64,000 bases of DNA from Pandoraea oxalativorans (GTDB lineage Bacteria; Pseudomonadota; Gammaproteobacteria; Burkholderiales; Burkholderiaceae), in NCBI RefSeq assembly GCF_000972785.3, contig NZ_CP011253.3, positions 496,001-560,000 of the forward strand, in the 5' to 3' direction. The notes under the pieces are model-generated. The model was given only the letters and a program-made list of their open reading frames with translations, had not been told where the DNA came from and ran no database searches. Position 1 is the stretch's first letter. Each line of letters begins with the position of its first letter. This document shows positions 8,750 to 17,202 of the stretch, in pieces. The position numbers were made by a program, and so were the translations under genes.

Positions 8750-9463
8750 ATGACCTCCCCGATCGAAGTTTGCTGGCGCGGCATAGAAGACTACGCCATC
8801 TCGTTCGACGCCATGCGCGCGTACACCGATGCGCGTGGCTCGCACGGCCCCGACCAGCTCTGGATCGTCCAGCATCCGCCCGTCTACACGCTCGGACTCG
8901 CCGGCGATCCCGCTCACCTGCTCGTTGCCAATACCGGTATTCCGCTCGTCAAAGTCGACCGCGGTGGCCAGATCACGTATCACGGCCCCGGGCAGGTGGT
9001 GATCTATCTGCTCGTGGACCTGCGTCGCCGCAAGCTCGGTGTGCGTGAAATGGTGCGTCTGATCGAGCAGGCGGTGATCGACACCCTTGGAGCGTATAAT
9101 CTCGACGTTGAGCGCCATGCCGGCGCGCCGGGTATCTATGTGAGCCCGGGTGACGGCACTGTGGCGCATGCCGGCGCGAAGATCGCGGCGCTCGGGTTGA
9201 AAATCCGCAACGGATGCAGTTATCACGGCGTCTCGTTGAATGTCGCGATGGATCTGCGCCCGTTCGACTGGATCAATCCGTGCGGTTACGCCGGTTTGCA
9301 AACCGTAGACATGGCCACGCTCGGCGTGGCTCCCCGCTGGGATGAAGTGGCCGCGCGACTGGCGCAGCAACTCGGTCATCACCTCGAACAGCACCCCGCG
9401 ACGACAGTTGCCGCGCCGCAGGCCGATACGAATTCGGCCGCCAGCGCAGACGCCGCCGCCTGA
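8750..9463 (+). CDS. lipB: Octanoyl-[acyl carrier protein]:protein N-octanoyltransferase
   Basis: A 237-residue LipB, which moves an octanoyl group from acyl carrier protein to the lipoyl domains of 2-oxoacid dehydrogenases and GcvH. The signature [14 protein letters not shown] is near residue 65, the catalytic lysine lies in [13 protein letters not shown] and the acyl-cysteine in [10 protein letters not shown] (about 180). The last 25 residues are an Ala/Thr-rich tail. A TAAAAT box sits only about 10 bp upstream of the ATG, so the mRNA leader would be very short or the gene is read from upstream. lipA follows after 24 bp. Confidence 0.95.
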   Translation: MTSPIEVCWRGIEDYAISFDAMRAYTDARGSHGPDQLWIVQHPPVYTLGLAGDPAHLLVANTGIPLVKVDRGGQITYHGPGQVVIYLLVDLRRRKLGVREMVRLIEQAVIDTLGAYNLDVERHAGAPGIYVSPGDGTVAHAGAKIAALGLKIRNGCSYHGVSLNVAMDLRPFDWINPCGYAGLQTVDMATLGVAPRWDEVAARLAQQLGHHLEQHPATTVAAPQADTNSAASADAAA

Positions 9464-9487
9464 TTGGACGCCTGGAAAGCCCCCATC

Positions 9488-10495
9488 ATGACCACCGTGA
9501 CTCAGAACGACAGCACGAACAAGGAAGTTCGCACGATCGACGGCGATTACGACGCCACCGCGAAGCAGAAGTCGCAAGCCAAGACGGCGCGCATTCCGAT
9601 CAAGATCGTGCCGATCGAGCGCCTGAAGAAGCCGGACTGGATTCGCGTGAAGGCGGCCACTCATACCTCCCGTTTCTACGAGATCAAGCAGATTCTGCGC
9701 GAGCACAATCTGCACACGGTATGTGAAGAGGCGAGCTGCCCGAACATCGGCGAGTGCTTCGGCAAAGGCACGGCCACGTTCATGATCATGGGCGACAAGT
9801 GCACGCGCCGCTGCCCGTTCTGCGACGTCGGTCACGGCCGTCCGGACCCACTCGACGTCGACGAGCCGCTGAACCTCGCGAAGACCATCGCCGCAATGCG
9901 TCTGAAGTACGTCGTGATCACCAGCGTGGACCGTGACGACCTGCGCGACGGCGGTGCCCAGCACTTCGTCGATTGCATCCGCCACGTGCGCGAGCTGTCG
10001 CCGTCGACTCGCATCGAAATCCTGACGCCGGACTTCCGCGCGCGTCTCGATCGTGCGCTGGGCATTCTCAATGCCGCACCGCCCGACGTGATGAACCACA
10101 ACCTCGAAACGGTGCCGCGTCTGTACAAGGAAGCGCGCCCCGGCTCGGACTACCAGCACTCGCTCACGCTGCTCAAGGAGTTCAAGGCGCAGCATCCGGA
10201 CGTGTCGACGAAGTCGGGCCTGATGGTCGGCCTGGGCGAGACGGACGAAGAAATTCTTCAGGTCATGCGCGACATGCGCGCACACAACGTCGACATGCTC
10301 ACGATCGGTCAGTACCTGCAACCGTCGGAGCACCACCTGCCGGTGCGCCGTTACGTGACGCCCGACACGTTCAAGATGTTCGAGGAAGAAGCGTACAAGA
10401 TGGGCTTCACGCATGCCGCCGTGGGCGCGATGGTGCGTTCGAGCTATCACGCCGACGTGCAGGCGCACGAAGCAGGCGTGGCCGACGCCATCTGA
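9488..10495 (+). CDS. lipA: Lipoyl synthase (radical SAM)
   Basis: A 335-residue radical SAM enzyme that inserts two sulfurs into protein-bound octanoyl groups, completing the lipoyl cofactor begun by LipB. The auxiliary cluster cysteines are in [12 protein letters not shown] and the radical SAM CxxxCxxC motif is CTRRCPFC (about residues 107-114); the C-terminal MVRSSYHAD serine, which ligates the auxiliary cluster, is present. The N-terminal extension of about 45 residues is usual in Burkholderiaceae. The ATG at 9488 is preferred to an in-frame TTG directly after the lipB stop. Confidence 0.96.
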   Translation: MTTVTQNDSTNKEVRTIDGDYDATAKQKSQAKTARIPIKIVPIERLKKPDWIRVKAATHTSRFYEIKQILREHNLHTVCEEASCPNIGECFGKGTATFMIMGDKCTRRCPFCDVGHGRPDPLDVDEPLNLAKTIAAMRLKYVVITSVDRDDLRDGGAQHFVDCIRHVRELSPSTRIEILTPDFRARLDRALGILNAAPPDVMNHNLETVPRLYKEARPGSDYQHSLTLLKEFKAQHPDVSTKSGLMVGLGETDEEILQVMRDMRAHNVDMLTIGQYLQPSEHHLPVRRYVTPDTFKMFEEEAYKMGFTHAAVGAMVRSSYHADVQAHEAGVADAI

Positions 10496-10538
10496 GCGGA
10501 ATCCCTCCGGCACCCGTCCGGGCGAAAGCATCACCGAA

Positions 10539-10569
10539 GCGGATCGTCGAAAGACGGTCCGTTTTTTTT
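10539..10569 (+). terminator. Rho-independent terminator after lipA
   Basis: Arms GGATCGTC and GACGGTCC (one G-T pair) close a GAAA loop and are followed by a run of eight T. This is a strong intrinsic terminator for the lipB-lipA transcript. Confidence 0.88.
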
Positions 10570-10828
10570 CGTCCGTACCCTCCATGTGCTCGCACGCTGA
10601 ACGGGGACTGAACCCGCCCATGATCGTCCCCAAGCGTTAGTCGGACGCCCCTACTCGTTTACGGGACGTCACAAGTCGCGCCCGGTTCAATAGCCGATAC
10701 GCGCCGCAGACATCGCCGGATGCCGACTAACGCGTTCGAATGCCTACGATACGCACCGCCATTTGCAACGATCTTCGCCGAATGGCCCGCGTTACCTCCA
10801 TCCGGCCGCTTCATCTCCCTCGAAATAT

Positions 10829-10903
10829 GTTGTAACAACCGTCACCTTGTGGCGCTAGGGGCGTTGTTCCAGAATATTGAAACTTTGTTTTGCTTGGCAA
10901 AAC
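10829..10903. promoter_or_regulatory. Two palindromes upstream of the amidohydrolase gene
   Basis: GTTGT-A-ACAAC (10829-10839) and GTTTTGC-TTG-GCAAAAC (10887-10903) are perfect inverted repeats 60-135 bp upstream of the amidohydrolase ATG. IclR-type regulators bind such short palindromes, and an IclR gene follows in the same operon, so these are candidate operators. The rest of the 467-bp gap after lipA (10496-10962) shows only the lipA terminator and no credible gene. Confidence 0.4.
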
Positions 10904-10962
10904 ACTGCGCGCGTCATGGTTATTGGGCGAGCGGATGTTCCGGATGCACGCCAGGAGGCAGC

Positions 10963-11847
10963 ATGTCCCGTCAGGTCACTGAGGGCCGATTTTTCGTTGA
11001 AGCACCGCAAGGTGGCGCATTGCGCCACGGGGGGCACTTGCCTCTGGTGATCGACGCGCCCCACAGCGGCCACGTGTTCCCGCCGGACTTCGACACCATT
11101 GCCCCGACTGCCGCGATCCTCGCTTGCGGCGACGCCTACGTCGACGAGCTTTGGTCCGTCGCGACACATCACGGCGCGACGCTGGTGGCTGCGCTTTTCC
11201 CGCGCGCCTACATCGATCCGAACCGCGCCGAGCACGACATCGACCCCGAATTGCTGGCGAGCCTGTGGCCGCACGATGCGCGTCCGCAGAGCTATAGCGA
11301 GCGTGGCGTCGGACTGCTGCATCGGTTTGCCGCCCCCAACGTACCGCTCTACGACCGTCGTCTGACGGTGACCGAAGTCGAGCGACGGATTCACGACTAC
11401 TACCTCCCGTACCGCCACGCGCTGCGCGACGCACTCGATGCGGCGTGGCAGCGTCACGGTGTGGTCTGGCATCTGGACTGTCATTCGATGCGCTCGCGCG
11501 GCGGGGCGCTCGATCCCGACGCCGGTATGGCGCGCCCCGACGTACTGGTGAGCGACGGCGACGGCACCACCGCAGACCCAGCTTTTTCGCGCTGGGTGAT
11601 CGCCGAATTCACCCGTCTCGGATTACGTACGGCCTACAACGTGCCGTATCGAGGAGGCGATCTGGTGCGTCATTTCGGACGTCCTGCCGAGCGACGTCAC
11701 AGCGTGCAGATCGAACTGAATCAGGCGCTTTATCTGAATGAATCCAGTGGCGAAAAGCATGACGCCTTTTCGACGCTGCAATCGCAACTTGGCCAATTTG
11801 CGGCGGCGCTTGCCGCCTATGCCGAACAACATAGCGAGGAAGTTTGA
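10963..11847 (+). CDS. N-formylglutamate amidohydrolase-like protein
   Basis: A 294-residue member of the N-formylglutamate amidohydrolase (HutG-like) family of zinc-type hydrolases. Metal-site segments are visible as VIDAPHSGHVFP (about residue 30), FPRAYIDPNR (about 80) and WHLDCHSM (about 170). The family releases formate or ammonia from N-formyl amino acids, notably in histidine breakdown, but no other hut gene is present here, so the true substrate may differ. The ATG at 10963 follows a strong AGGAGGC ribosome site. The IclR gene begins 1 bp after its stop, marking a two-gene operon. Confidence 0.8.
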   Translation: MSRQVTEGRFFVEAPQGGALRHGGHLPLVIDAPHSGHVFPPDFDTIAPTAAILACGDAYVDELWSVATHHGATLVAALFPRAYIDPNRAEHDIDPELLASLWPHDARPQSYSERGVGLLHRFAAPNVPLYDRRLTVTEVERRIHDYYLPYRHALRDALDAAWQRHGVVWHLDCHSMRSRGGALDPDAGMARPDVLVSDGDGTTADPAFSRWVIAEFTRLGLRTAYNVPYRGGDLVRHFGRPAERRHSVQIELNQALYLNESSGEKHDAFSTLQSQLGQFAAALAAYAEQHSEEV

Positions 11848-11848
11848 G

Positions 11849-12628
11849 ATGGACTACACAGTCGCTTCGGTCGACACAGCGCTTTCGCTGCTGTCGCTGG
11901 TCGGGGAGTGCCCCGGATTGGGTGTGACGGAACTGGCGCAGCGCGCAGGCCTGAACAAGTCGCGTGCGTTTCGTCTGCTGGCGACGCTTGAACAGCACCG
12001 CTGGGTGGTGCGCGAGGGCAGTCCGGTGACTTACGTGCTGGGCGCGCAGGCACTCGTGCTCGGCGTGGCAGGCCATGAACAGGTCAACCTCGTGAAGGTC
12101 GCCCATCGTCACCTGCAGGCGCTCAATCGTGCGCTCAACGAGAACATCCAGTTGCGCGTGCGCGACGGTCTCGAATCGCTGTGCGTCGCCCGCGTGGAAT
12201 CGACGCATGAGCTGCGTGTGCATGGTGTGGTCGGCAACCGTCGCCCGTTGTACGTCGGCGCGTCGGGGCGTGTGCTGCTGGCTTTCGCGTCGGACGATGT
12301 CCGTGCGCAAGTGCTGGGTCGTCCCCGCAAGCGCTTCACGGCGGGCACGCTGATCGAGCGCGACGAACTGGCGGCCGAGCTGCTGAATGTGCGTCGTCAG
12401 GATTGCGCCGTGAGCTTTGGCGAACTTGCGCCGGAAGCCGTCTCGGTCGCCGTGCCGGTGCGCGACGCGTCGGGTGAAGTGATCGCTTCACTGTCGGCCT
12501 CGGGCCCGTCGTCGCGCATGACGCGTGCGTTGCTGCCCGACATCTCGTCGCGCCTGTCGGCCTGTGCCGCAGAGATTTCGGCCGCTCTGGGTTATCACAC
12601 GCCGGTCCCCGAAGCGCTTTCCGCCTGA
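11849..12628 (+). CDS. IclR family transcriptional regulator
   Basis: A 259-residue IclR-type regulator: an N-terminal winged helix-turn-helix (LGVTELAQRAGLNKSRAFRLL, split around residues 28-48) and a GAF-like effector domain from about residue 75, with the family phrases YVGASGRVLLAF and VSVAVPVRDASGEVIASL. It sits 1 bp behind the amidohydrolase gene, and probably controls that gene or the transporter operon downstream. A GGGCAACCT/AGGTTGCCC hairpin follows. Confidence 0.88.
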   Translation: MDYTVASVDTALSLLSLVGECPGLGVTELAQRAGLNKSRAFRLLATLEQHRWVVREGSPVTYVLGAQALVLGVAGHEQVNLVKVAHRHLQALNRALNENIQLRVRDGLESLCVARVESTHELRVHGVVGNRRPLYVGASGRVLLAFASDDVRAQVLGRPRKRFTAGTLIERDELAAELLNVRRQDCAVSFGELAPEAVSVAVPVRDASGEVIASLSASGPSSRMTRALLPDISSRLSACAAEISAALGYHTPVPEALSA

Positions 12629-12653
12629 GTGCGCTGAGCGTGATCGGGGGAAG

Positions 12654-12674
12654 GGGCAACCTGTGAGGTTGCCC
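12654..12674 (+). terminator. Hairpin after the IclR gene
   Basis: Perfect 9-bp arms GGGCAACCT and AGGTTGCCC close a GTG loop 26 bp after the IclR stop. No T-run follows, so it may be a weak or Rho-assisted terminator. Confidence 0.5.
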
Positions 12675-12822
12675 GCCTGCGCCGGGATCCGAACCTCCCA
12701 TCGAAGGCCCTGCCACCACCGGTAGGCGCTTTCAAGGGAGGTTTTGTTAATTTCAACGGTTCGTTGTGATGCATCGATCCTCAGGCTCTCTCGGCCTCAT
12801 CGCGTGAAATCTCGCAATTCCA

Positions 12823-13002
12823 CTGGTTTTTCCGGAAAACCAGAAACAATCCGGGCCTGCTTTCCGGTTTTCCGTATAAGCGATCATCGGGTTTTCCACA
12901 GCTTCCCATAATAAAATCAAGCACTTGTCGCCTTGGCATAAGTATTGCTTTCTAACGCGCGTGCTGCCGCCGTTTCCGAATTTCTGTTGGAAATCCGGAA
13001 AC
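12823..13002. promoter_or_regulatory. Repeated TTTCCGG/CCGGAAA motifs around the ABC-dct promoter
   Basis: An 8-bp inverted repeat (CTGGTTTT and AAAACCAG around TCCGG, 12823-12843) lies about 90 bp upstream of the sigma-54 -24 element. Related motifs recur at about 12860-12874 (TTTCCGGTTTTCCG) and as a split inverted repeat GTTTCCG/CGGAAAC at 12972-13002. The upstream copy is at the normal distance for a sigma-54 activator enhancer. DctD, encoded at the end of this gene group, or the adjacent IclR protein are the obvious candidates. The 409-bp gap 12629-13037 holds these sites and no gene. Confidence 0.45.
12933..12949 (+). promoter_or_regulatory. Sigma-54 promoter upstream of the ABC-dctA operon
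   Basis: TTGGCAT, five bases, then TTGCT: the invariant GG and GC are ten bases apart, as required for a -24/-12 sigma-54 promoter. It lies about 90 bp upstream of the first ABC transporter gene. A sigma-54 enhancer-binding protein, DctD, is encoded about 7 kb downstream in the same gene group. Confidence 0.75.
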
Positions 13003-13037
13003 CCAGAGCAAGCCGTTCTAATAAGAGAGGAGACCTT

Positions 13038-14006
13038 ATGTTCAAGCAATGCCTTGCCGCCGCTGCGCTATGTGCAGCTTCGCTACACGCTTTTGCCGAC
13101 GATCTGGTGCGTTTGGGCAACCTGAAGTTCGCCCACTACGGCGCCGTGTCGTACATGAAAGTGATCGGACCGAAGTACGGCCTGAAGATCGAAGAACGGA
13201 TGTTCGCCAAGGGCGTGGACATCATGCCGGCCATCGTGGCCGGTCAGATCGACGTGTCGGCAAGCGCGCTTGACGCCGCTATCGCCGGTCGCGCTCAGGG
13301 CGCACCGATCTACGCGGTGGCCGGTTTCGCCAAGGGCGGCGTGCGTCTCGTGGCGAAGAAGGGGCTGCCGGTCACTAAGGTGGCCGATCTCAAGGGCAAG
13401 AAGGTGGGCGTGGCCCGTGGCGGTGCTCAGGAAATGATTCTGTACGCAGAACTGGCGAAGGCCGGTCTGACGTGGTCGGATCAGCCGGGCAAGGACGTGC
13501 AGATCATGTTCATGGCCTTCGCCGATCTGAACCAGGCACTGGCCGCCGGCAGCATCGACGCGATGTGCCAGTCGGAGCCGCAAGCCTCGCAAGCCATCAA
13601 CAAGGGCTTCGGCGTGGAAATGCTCAAGCCTTACGACACGCCCATCGGCGAGCCGGTGCGTGCGCTCGTGATCACCGAGAAGCTCTATAAAGAAAAGCCG
13701 GACGTGGCCCAACGTCTGATGTACGCGTTCGTGGAAGCGACCGATTACTTCATCAAGAACCCGAAGGCGGCCGAGAAGTACGTTCGCGAGGACATGTTCA
13801 AGAACCAGATCACGGAGCAGGACTTCACGGACGCCATCGGCAACTCGCCGTATAGCTACGACCTGAGCCTCTCGCACGTGCAACTCACGACCGACCTGAT
13901 GAAGAAGTACGGCGTGGGCAAGTTGCAGGATCCGGTGCCGCAAGCGGGAGACTGGGTCAAGCTCGACCTGCTCGCCAAGGCGAAAACCAAGCTGAACATC
14001 AAGTAA
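13038..14006 (+). CDS. ABC transporter substrate-binding protein, NitT/TauT type
   Basis: A 322-residue periplasmic binding protein with a signal peptide (cleaved after about LHAFA) and the NMT1/SsuA-like two-lobe fold: VDIMPAIVAGQIDVSASALDA (split, about residue 60), the hinge LKGKKVGVARGGAQE and DLNQALAAGSIDAMCQSEP. Such proteins bind nitrate, taurine, alkanesulfonates, pyrimidine precursors or aromatic acids. Linkage to dctA and a sigma-54 promoter suggests an organic acid or nitrogen source, but the ligand is not predictable. The ATG at 13038 follows GAGAGGAGA. Confidence 0.88.
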   Translation: MFKQCLAAAALCAASLHAFADDLVRLGNLKFAHYGAVSYMKVIGPKYGLKIEERMFAKGVDIMPAIVAGQIDVSASALDAAIAGRAQGAPIYAVAGFAKGGVRLVAKKGLPVTKVADLKGKKVGVARGGAQEMILYAELAKAGLTWSDQPGKDVQIMFMAFADLNQALAAGSIDAMCQSEPQASQAINKGFGVEMLKPYDTPIGEPVRALVITEKLYKEKPDVAQRLMYAFVEATDYFIKNPKAAEKYVREDMFKNQITEQDFTDAIGNSPYSYDLSLSHVQLTTDLMKKYGVGKLQDPVPQAGDWVKLDLLAKAKTKLNIK

Positions 14007-14020
14007 GGCGAGGCGAACGG

Positions 14021-14857
14021 ATGTCCGCAGTGCTCCCCCATTCGGGTGCCTCACGCGCCGCGCGCATGCTGCGCGGCGTGCTGATTCCGGTAGCGGTCGT
14101 GGTGATCTGGCAGATCGTCACCGGCCTGGGCTGGATCAACCCGATCATTCTCCCGTCGCCGCTCGCCGTTGTGACGAAGTGGTGGCAATACCTCAAACCG
14201 ACCGTGGTGATGGCCGATGGCTTCAGTGCTTGGCTCGAGTCGAGCGAATTGCTCATGGACGCCACGCACAGTCTTCACCGCGTGATCATGGGCTTCATCG
14301 TGGGCGCAGGCATTGCGCTGCCGCTCGGTCTGCTCATGGGCACGAGCACGCGTGTCTACGGCCTGTTCAACCCGCTGGTGCAAGTGGTGCGTCCGATTCC
14401 CCCGATCGCGTACATTCCGCTGGCCATTCTGTGGTTCGGTCTGGGCAATCCCCCCGCGTTCTTCCTGATCGCACTGGGCGCATTCTTCCCGGTGCTGATG
14501 AACACGATTGCGGGTGTGCGTCACGTCGACGGCATCTATCTGCGTGCTGCGCGCAATCTCGGCGCGGGTCAGCTCACCATCTTCCGTCGCGTGATTCTGC
14601 CTGCGGCGACGCCCTACATCCTCTCGGGCGTGCGTATCGGCATCGGCACGGCGTTCATCGTCGTGATCGTGGCCGAGATGATCGCCGTGAACAACGGTCT
14701 GGGCTACCGCATTCTGGAAGCGCGCGAGTACATGTGGTCGGACAAGATCATCGCCGGGATGCTGACCATCGGTCTGCTCGGTCTGGTGATCGACCTCGGC
14801 ATGGATCGTCTCAACAACCACCTGCTCAAGTGGCACCGTGGTCTGGAAACCAAGTGA
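14021..14857 (+). CDS. ABC transporter permease, NitT/TauT type
   Basis: A 278-residue inner-membrane permease with about six helices. The EAA loop, which contacts the ATPase, is visible as YLRAARNLGAGQLTIFRRVILPAATP (split, about residues 170-195). It starts 14 bp after the binding-protein gene, and the ATPase gene begins 10 bp downstream, so all three form one operon and one transporter. Confidence 0.9.
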   Translation: MSAVLPHSGASRAARMLRGVLIPVAVVVIWQIVTGLGWINPIILPSPLAVVTKWWQYLKPTVVMADGFSAWLESSELLMDATHSLHRVIMGFIVGAGIALPLGLLMGTSTRVYGLFNPLVQVVRPIPPIAYIPLAILWFGLGNPPAFFLIALGAFFPVLMNTIAGVRHVDGIYLRAARNLGAGQLTIFRRVILPAATPYILSGVRIGIGTAFIVVIVAEMIAVNNGLGYRILEAREYMWSDKIIAGMLTIGLLGLVIDLGMDRLNNHLLKWHRGLETK

Positions 14858-14867
14858 GGCGACTGAC

Positions 14868-15662
14868 ATGCTGATTCAAATCGATCACGTCAACAAACAG
14901 TTCCCGATCCCCGGCGGCGTCGTCGACGCGCTCAAGGACATCGACCGCAACATCAACGCGGGCGAGTTCGTCTGCCTGCTCGGCCCGTCGGGTTGCGGCA
15001 AGTCGACGCTGCTCAACGCACTCGCCGGCTTCGTGCAACCGACGTCGGGTGCGATTCGCATCGACGGTCGTGCCGACGCCGCCGCCGAACCGGGTCCGGA
15101 TCGCGGCATGGTGTTTCAGGAATACGCACTGTTCCCGTGGATGACCGTCGCGCAGAACGTGGCGTTCGGTCTCGAAATCAAGGGCATGAAGCGCGCTGAG
15201 ATCAACGAGCGCGTGAACCTGCTGCTCGACAAACTCAACCTGCGCGAGTTTCGCGACCGCTATCCGCGCGATCTCTCGGGCGGCATGCGTCAGCGCGTGG
15301 CGATTGCCCGCGTACTCGCGCTCGACAGCCCGATCATGCTGATGGACGAGCCGTTCGGTGCGCTCGACGCCCTCACGCGTCGCACGCTGCAGGACGAGTT
15401 GCTGCGCATTTGGGAGGAATTCAGGAAGACGATCATTTTCGTCACACACAGCATCGAGGAGTCGATCTATCTGGCCGACCGGGTCGTCGTCATGACGTAC
15501 CGGCCGGGCACGGTCAAGCGGGATGTGGTCATCGAGCTACCCCGTCCGCGCGACACGGCAGGCAGCGAATTCAACGAATTGAAGAAGGAGCTGGCCCAGA
15601 TGGTGATGGAGGAGCAAATGCGCTTTGCGCAAAGCGAGATTCGCGGCGTCACCGCGGATTAA
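14868..15662 (+). CDS. ABC transporter ATP-binding protein, NitT/TauT type
   Basis: A 264-residue ATPase with Walker A GPSGCGKST (about residues 40-48), the Q-loop in VFQEYALFPW, the signature LSGGMRQRVAIARVL, Walker B IMLMDEPFGALD and a switch histidine in FVTHSIEES. It powers the transporter encoded by the two preceding genes. The final 25 residues are a helical tail. A GC-rich hairpin without a T-run lies in the 44 bp before dctA, so read-through into dctA is likely. Confidence 0.93.
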   Translation: MLIQIDHVNKQFPIPGGVVDALKDIDRNINAGEFVCLLGPSGCGKSTLLNALAGFVQPTSGAIRIDGRADAAAEPGPDRGMVFQEYALFPWMTVAQNVAFGLEIKGMKRAEINERVNLLLDKLNLREFRDRYPRDLSGGMRQRVAIARVLALDSPIMLMDEPFGALDALTRRTLQDELLRIWEEFRKTIIFVTHSIEESIYLADRVVVMTYRPGTVKRDVVIELPRPRDTAGSEFNELKKELAQMVMEEQMRFAQSEIRGVTAD

Positions 15663-15706
15663 TAAGAAGGGCGGTGGCTTGCCCCGCCGCCTGAAGAGGA
15701 AACAAC

Positions 15707-16993
15707 ATGCAAACCCAGACCAAAAAACCCTTTTACCGCATCCTGTACGTGCAGGTGCTGTTTGCCATTGTCGTCGGCATTCTGCTCGGGCATTTCCGTC
15801 CCGATCTGGCCGTCGAGATGAAGCCGCTTGGCGACGCGTTCATCAAGCTCATCAAGATGATCATCGGTCCGGTGATCTTCTGTACGGTCGTGACCGGTAT
15901 CGCCGGCATGGAAGACATGAAGAAGGTCGGCCGCGTTGGCGGCAAGGCGCTGATCTACTTCGAAGTCGTCTCGACGCTCGCACTCGTGATCGGCCTGATT
16001 GCCACGCACGTGCTCAAGCCGGGCGCTGGCTTCAACGTCGACATCAACTCGCTCGATCCGAAGGCTATCGCCGGTTACGCCGCGAAGGCAGCGCACGGCG
16101 ACACGTCCACCGACTTCCTGCTGCACCTGATCCCGAACACGATCACCGACGCGTTCGCCAAGGGTGAAATCCTCCAGATCCTCGTGATCGCTATCCTGTT
16201 CGGCGCAGCACTCGGCGCGATCGGCGAGCGTGGCCGCGTGGTGACGAGCTGGATCGACAGCGTGTCGGGCGTGCTCTTTCGCGTGGTGCACATCATCACC
16301 AAGGTCGCTCCGCTGGGCGCTTTCGGTGCCATGGCCTTCACCATCGGCAAGTACGGTATCGCTTCGCTGGTGCCGCTGGCCAAGCTGATGGGTACGTTCT
16401 ACCTGACGTCGTTCCTGTTCGTGATCGTCGTGCTGGGTCTGATCGCCAAGTTCACCGGCTTCTCGATCTTCCGCTTCCTCGCGTACATCAAGGAAGAGCT
16501 GCTGATCGTGCTCGGTACGAGCTCGTCGGAAGCTGCACTGCCGCACCTGATGGAAAAGATGGAGAAGGCCGGTTGCTCGAAGTCGGTGGTAGGTCTCGTG
16601 ATTCCGACCGGTTACTCGTTCAACCTCGACGGCACGAACATCTACATGACGATGGCCGTGCTGTTCATCGCACAAGCGACGAACATCGACCTGACCTGGG
16701 GCCAACAGCTCACGCTGCTCGCCGTGGCGATGCTGACCTCGAAGGGCGCTTCGGGCGTGACCGGCGCAGGCTTCATCACGCTGGCCGCAACGCTGGCCGT
16801 GATCCCGACGATTCCGGTCGCCGGGATGGTGCTGATTCTCGGCATCGACCGATTCATGAGCGAATGCCGTGCGCTGACGAACATCTGCGGCAACGGCGTC
16901 GCGACCATCGTCGTGTCGGCATGGGAAAAGGAACTGGACCGCAAGAAGCTGGCCGACGCCATGTCCGGCAAGCAGGGTCCGGAGCTGGCCTGA
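15707..16993 (+). CDS. dctA: C4-dicarboxylate:cation symporter DctA
   Basis: A 428-residue glutamate/dicarboxylate symporter (DAACS family) that takes up succinate, fumarate and malate. Family hallmarks include the serine-rich motif [12 protein letters not shown] (about residue 268), the [14 protein letters not shown] segment (about 305) and the [13 protein letters not shown] re-entrant loop. It lies only 44 bp downstream of the ABC ATPase gene and no separate sigma-54 promoter is seen in that gap, unlike the usual stand-alone dctA. The dctB-dctD sensor pair follows after about 210 bp. Confidence 0.95.
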   Translation: MQTQTKKPFYRILYVQVLFAIVVGILLGHFRPDLAVEMKPLGDAFIKLIKMIIGPVIFCTVVTGIAGMEDMKKVGRVGGKALIYFEVVSTLALVIGLIATHVLKPGAGFNVDINSLDPKAIAGYAAKAAHGDTSTDFLLHLIPNTITDAFAKGEILQILVIAILFGAALGAIGERGRVVTSWIDSVSGVLFRVVHIITKVAPLGAFGAMAFTIGKYGIASLVPLAKLMGTFYLTSFLFVIVVLGLIAKFTGFSIFRFLAYIKEELLIVLGTSSSEAALPHLMEKMEKAGCSKSVVGLVIPTGYSFNLDGTNIYMTMAVLFIAQATNIDLTWGQQLTLLAVAMLTSKGASGVTGAGFITLAATLAVIPTIPVAGMVLILGIDRFMSECRALTNICGNGVATIVVSAWEKELDRKKLADAMSGKQGPELA

Positions 16994-17202
16994 CGGCCGG
17001 CGGTAGGGACGGGCGGGGTTGCGCGTGACGTGTTTCGCGCAACACTGCCAACCGGTTCGCCGGGTCCCTGCCCATCTGTCTCGACCGTACGTTCGCCACC
17101 GGGCGGCGCGGCACAGGCACAATAGCGCCTGAGCTTCGCCGCCCGGTGGTCCCTGTGGTCCCTGCGGTGCCTTAGGCACCTCACGCAACACCCTGTGCCC
17201 CA

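Noticed and set aside
8423..10633. Very long open frame (736 codons) on the minus strand across lipB and lipA
   Set aside because: It is antisense to two certain genes, and is rich in His, Arg and Val as expected for the reverse of high-GC coding sequence. No ribosome site or protein motif is present.
15600..15706. Separate sigma-54 promoter for dctA
   Set aside because: No pair of GG and GC with ten-base spacing and a matching context was found in the gap or the end of the ATPase gene.
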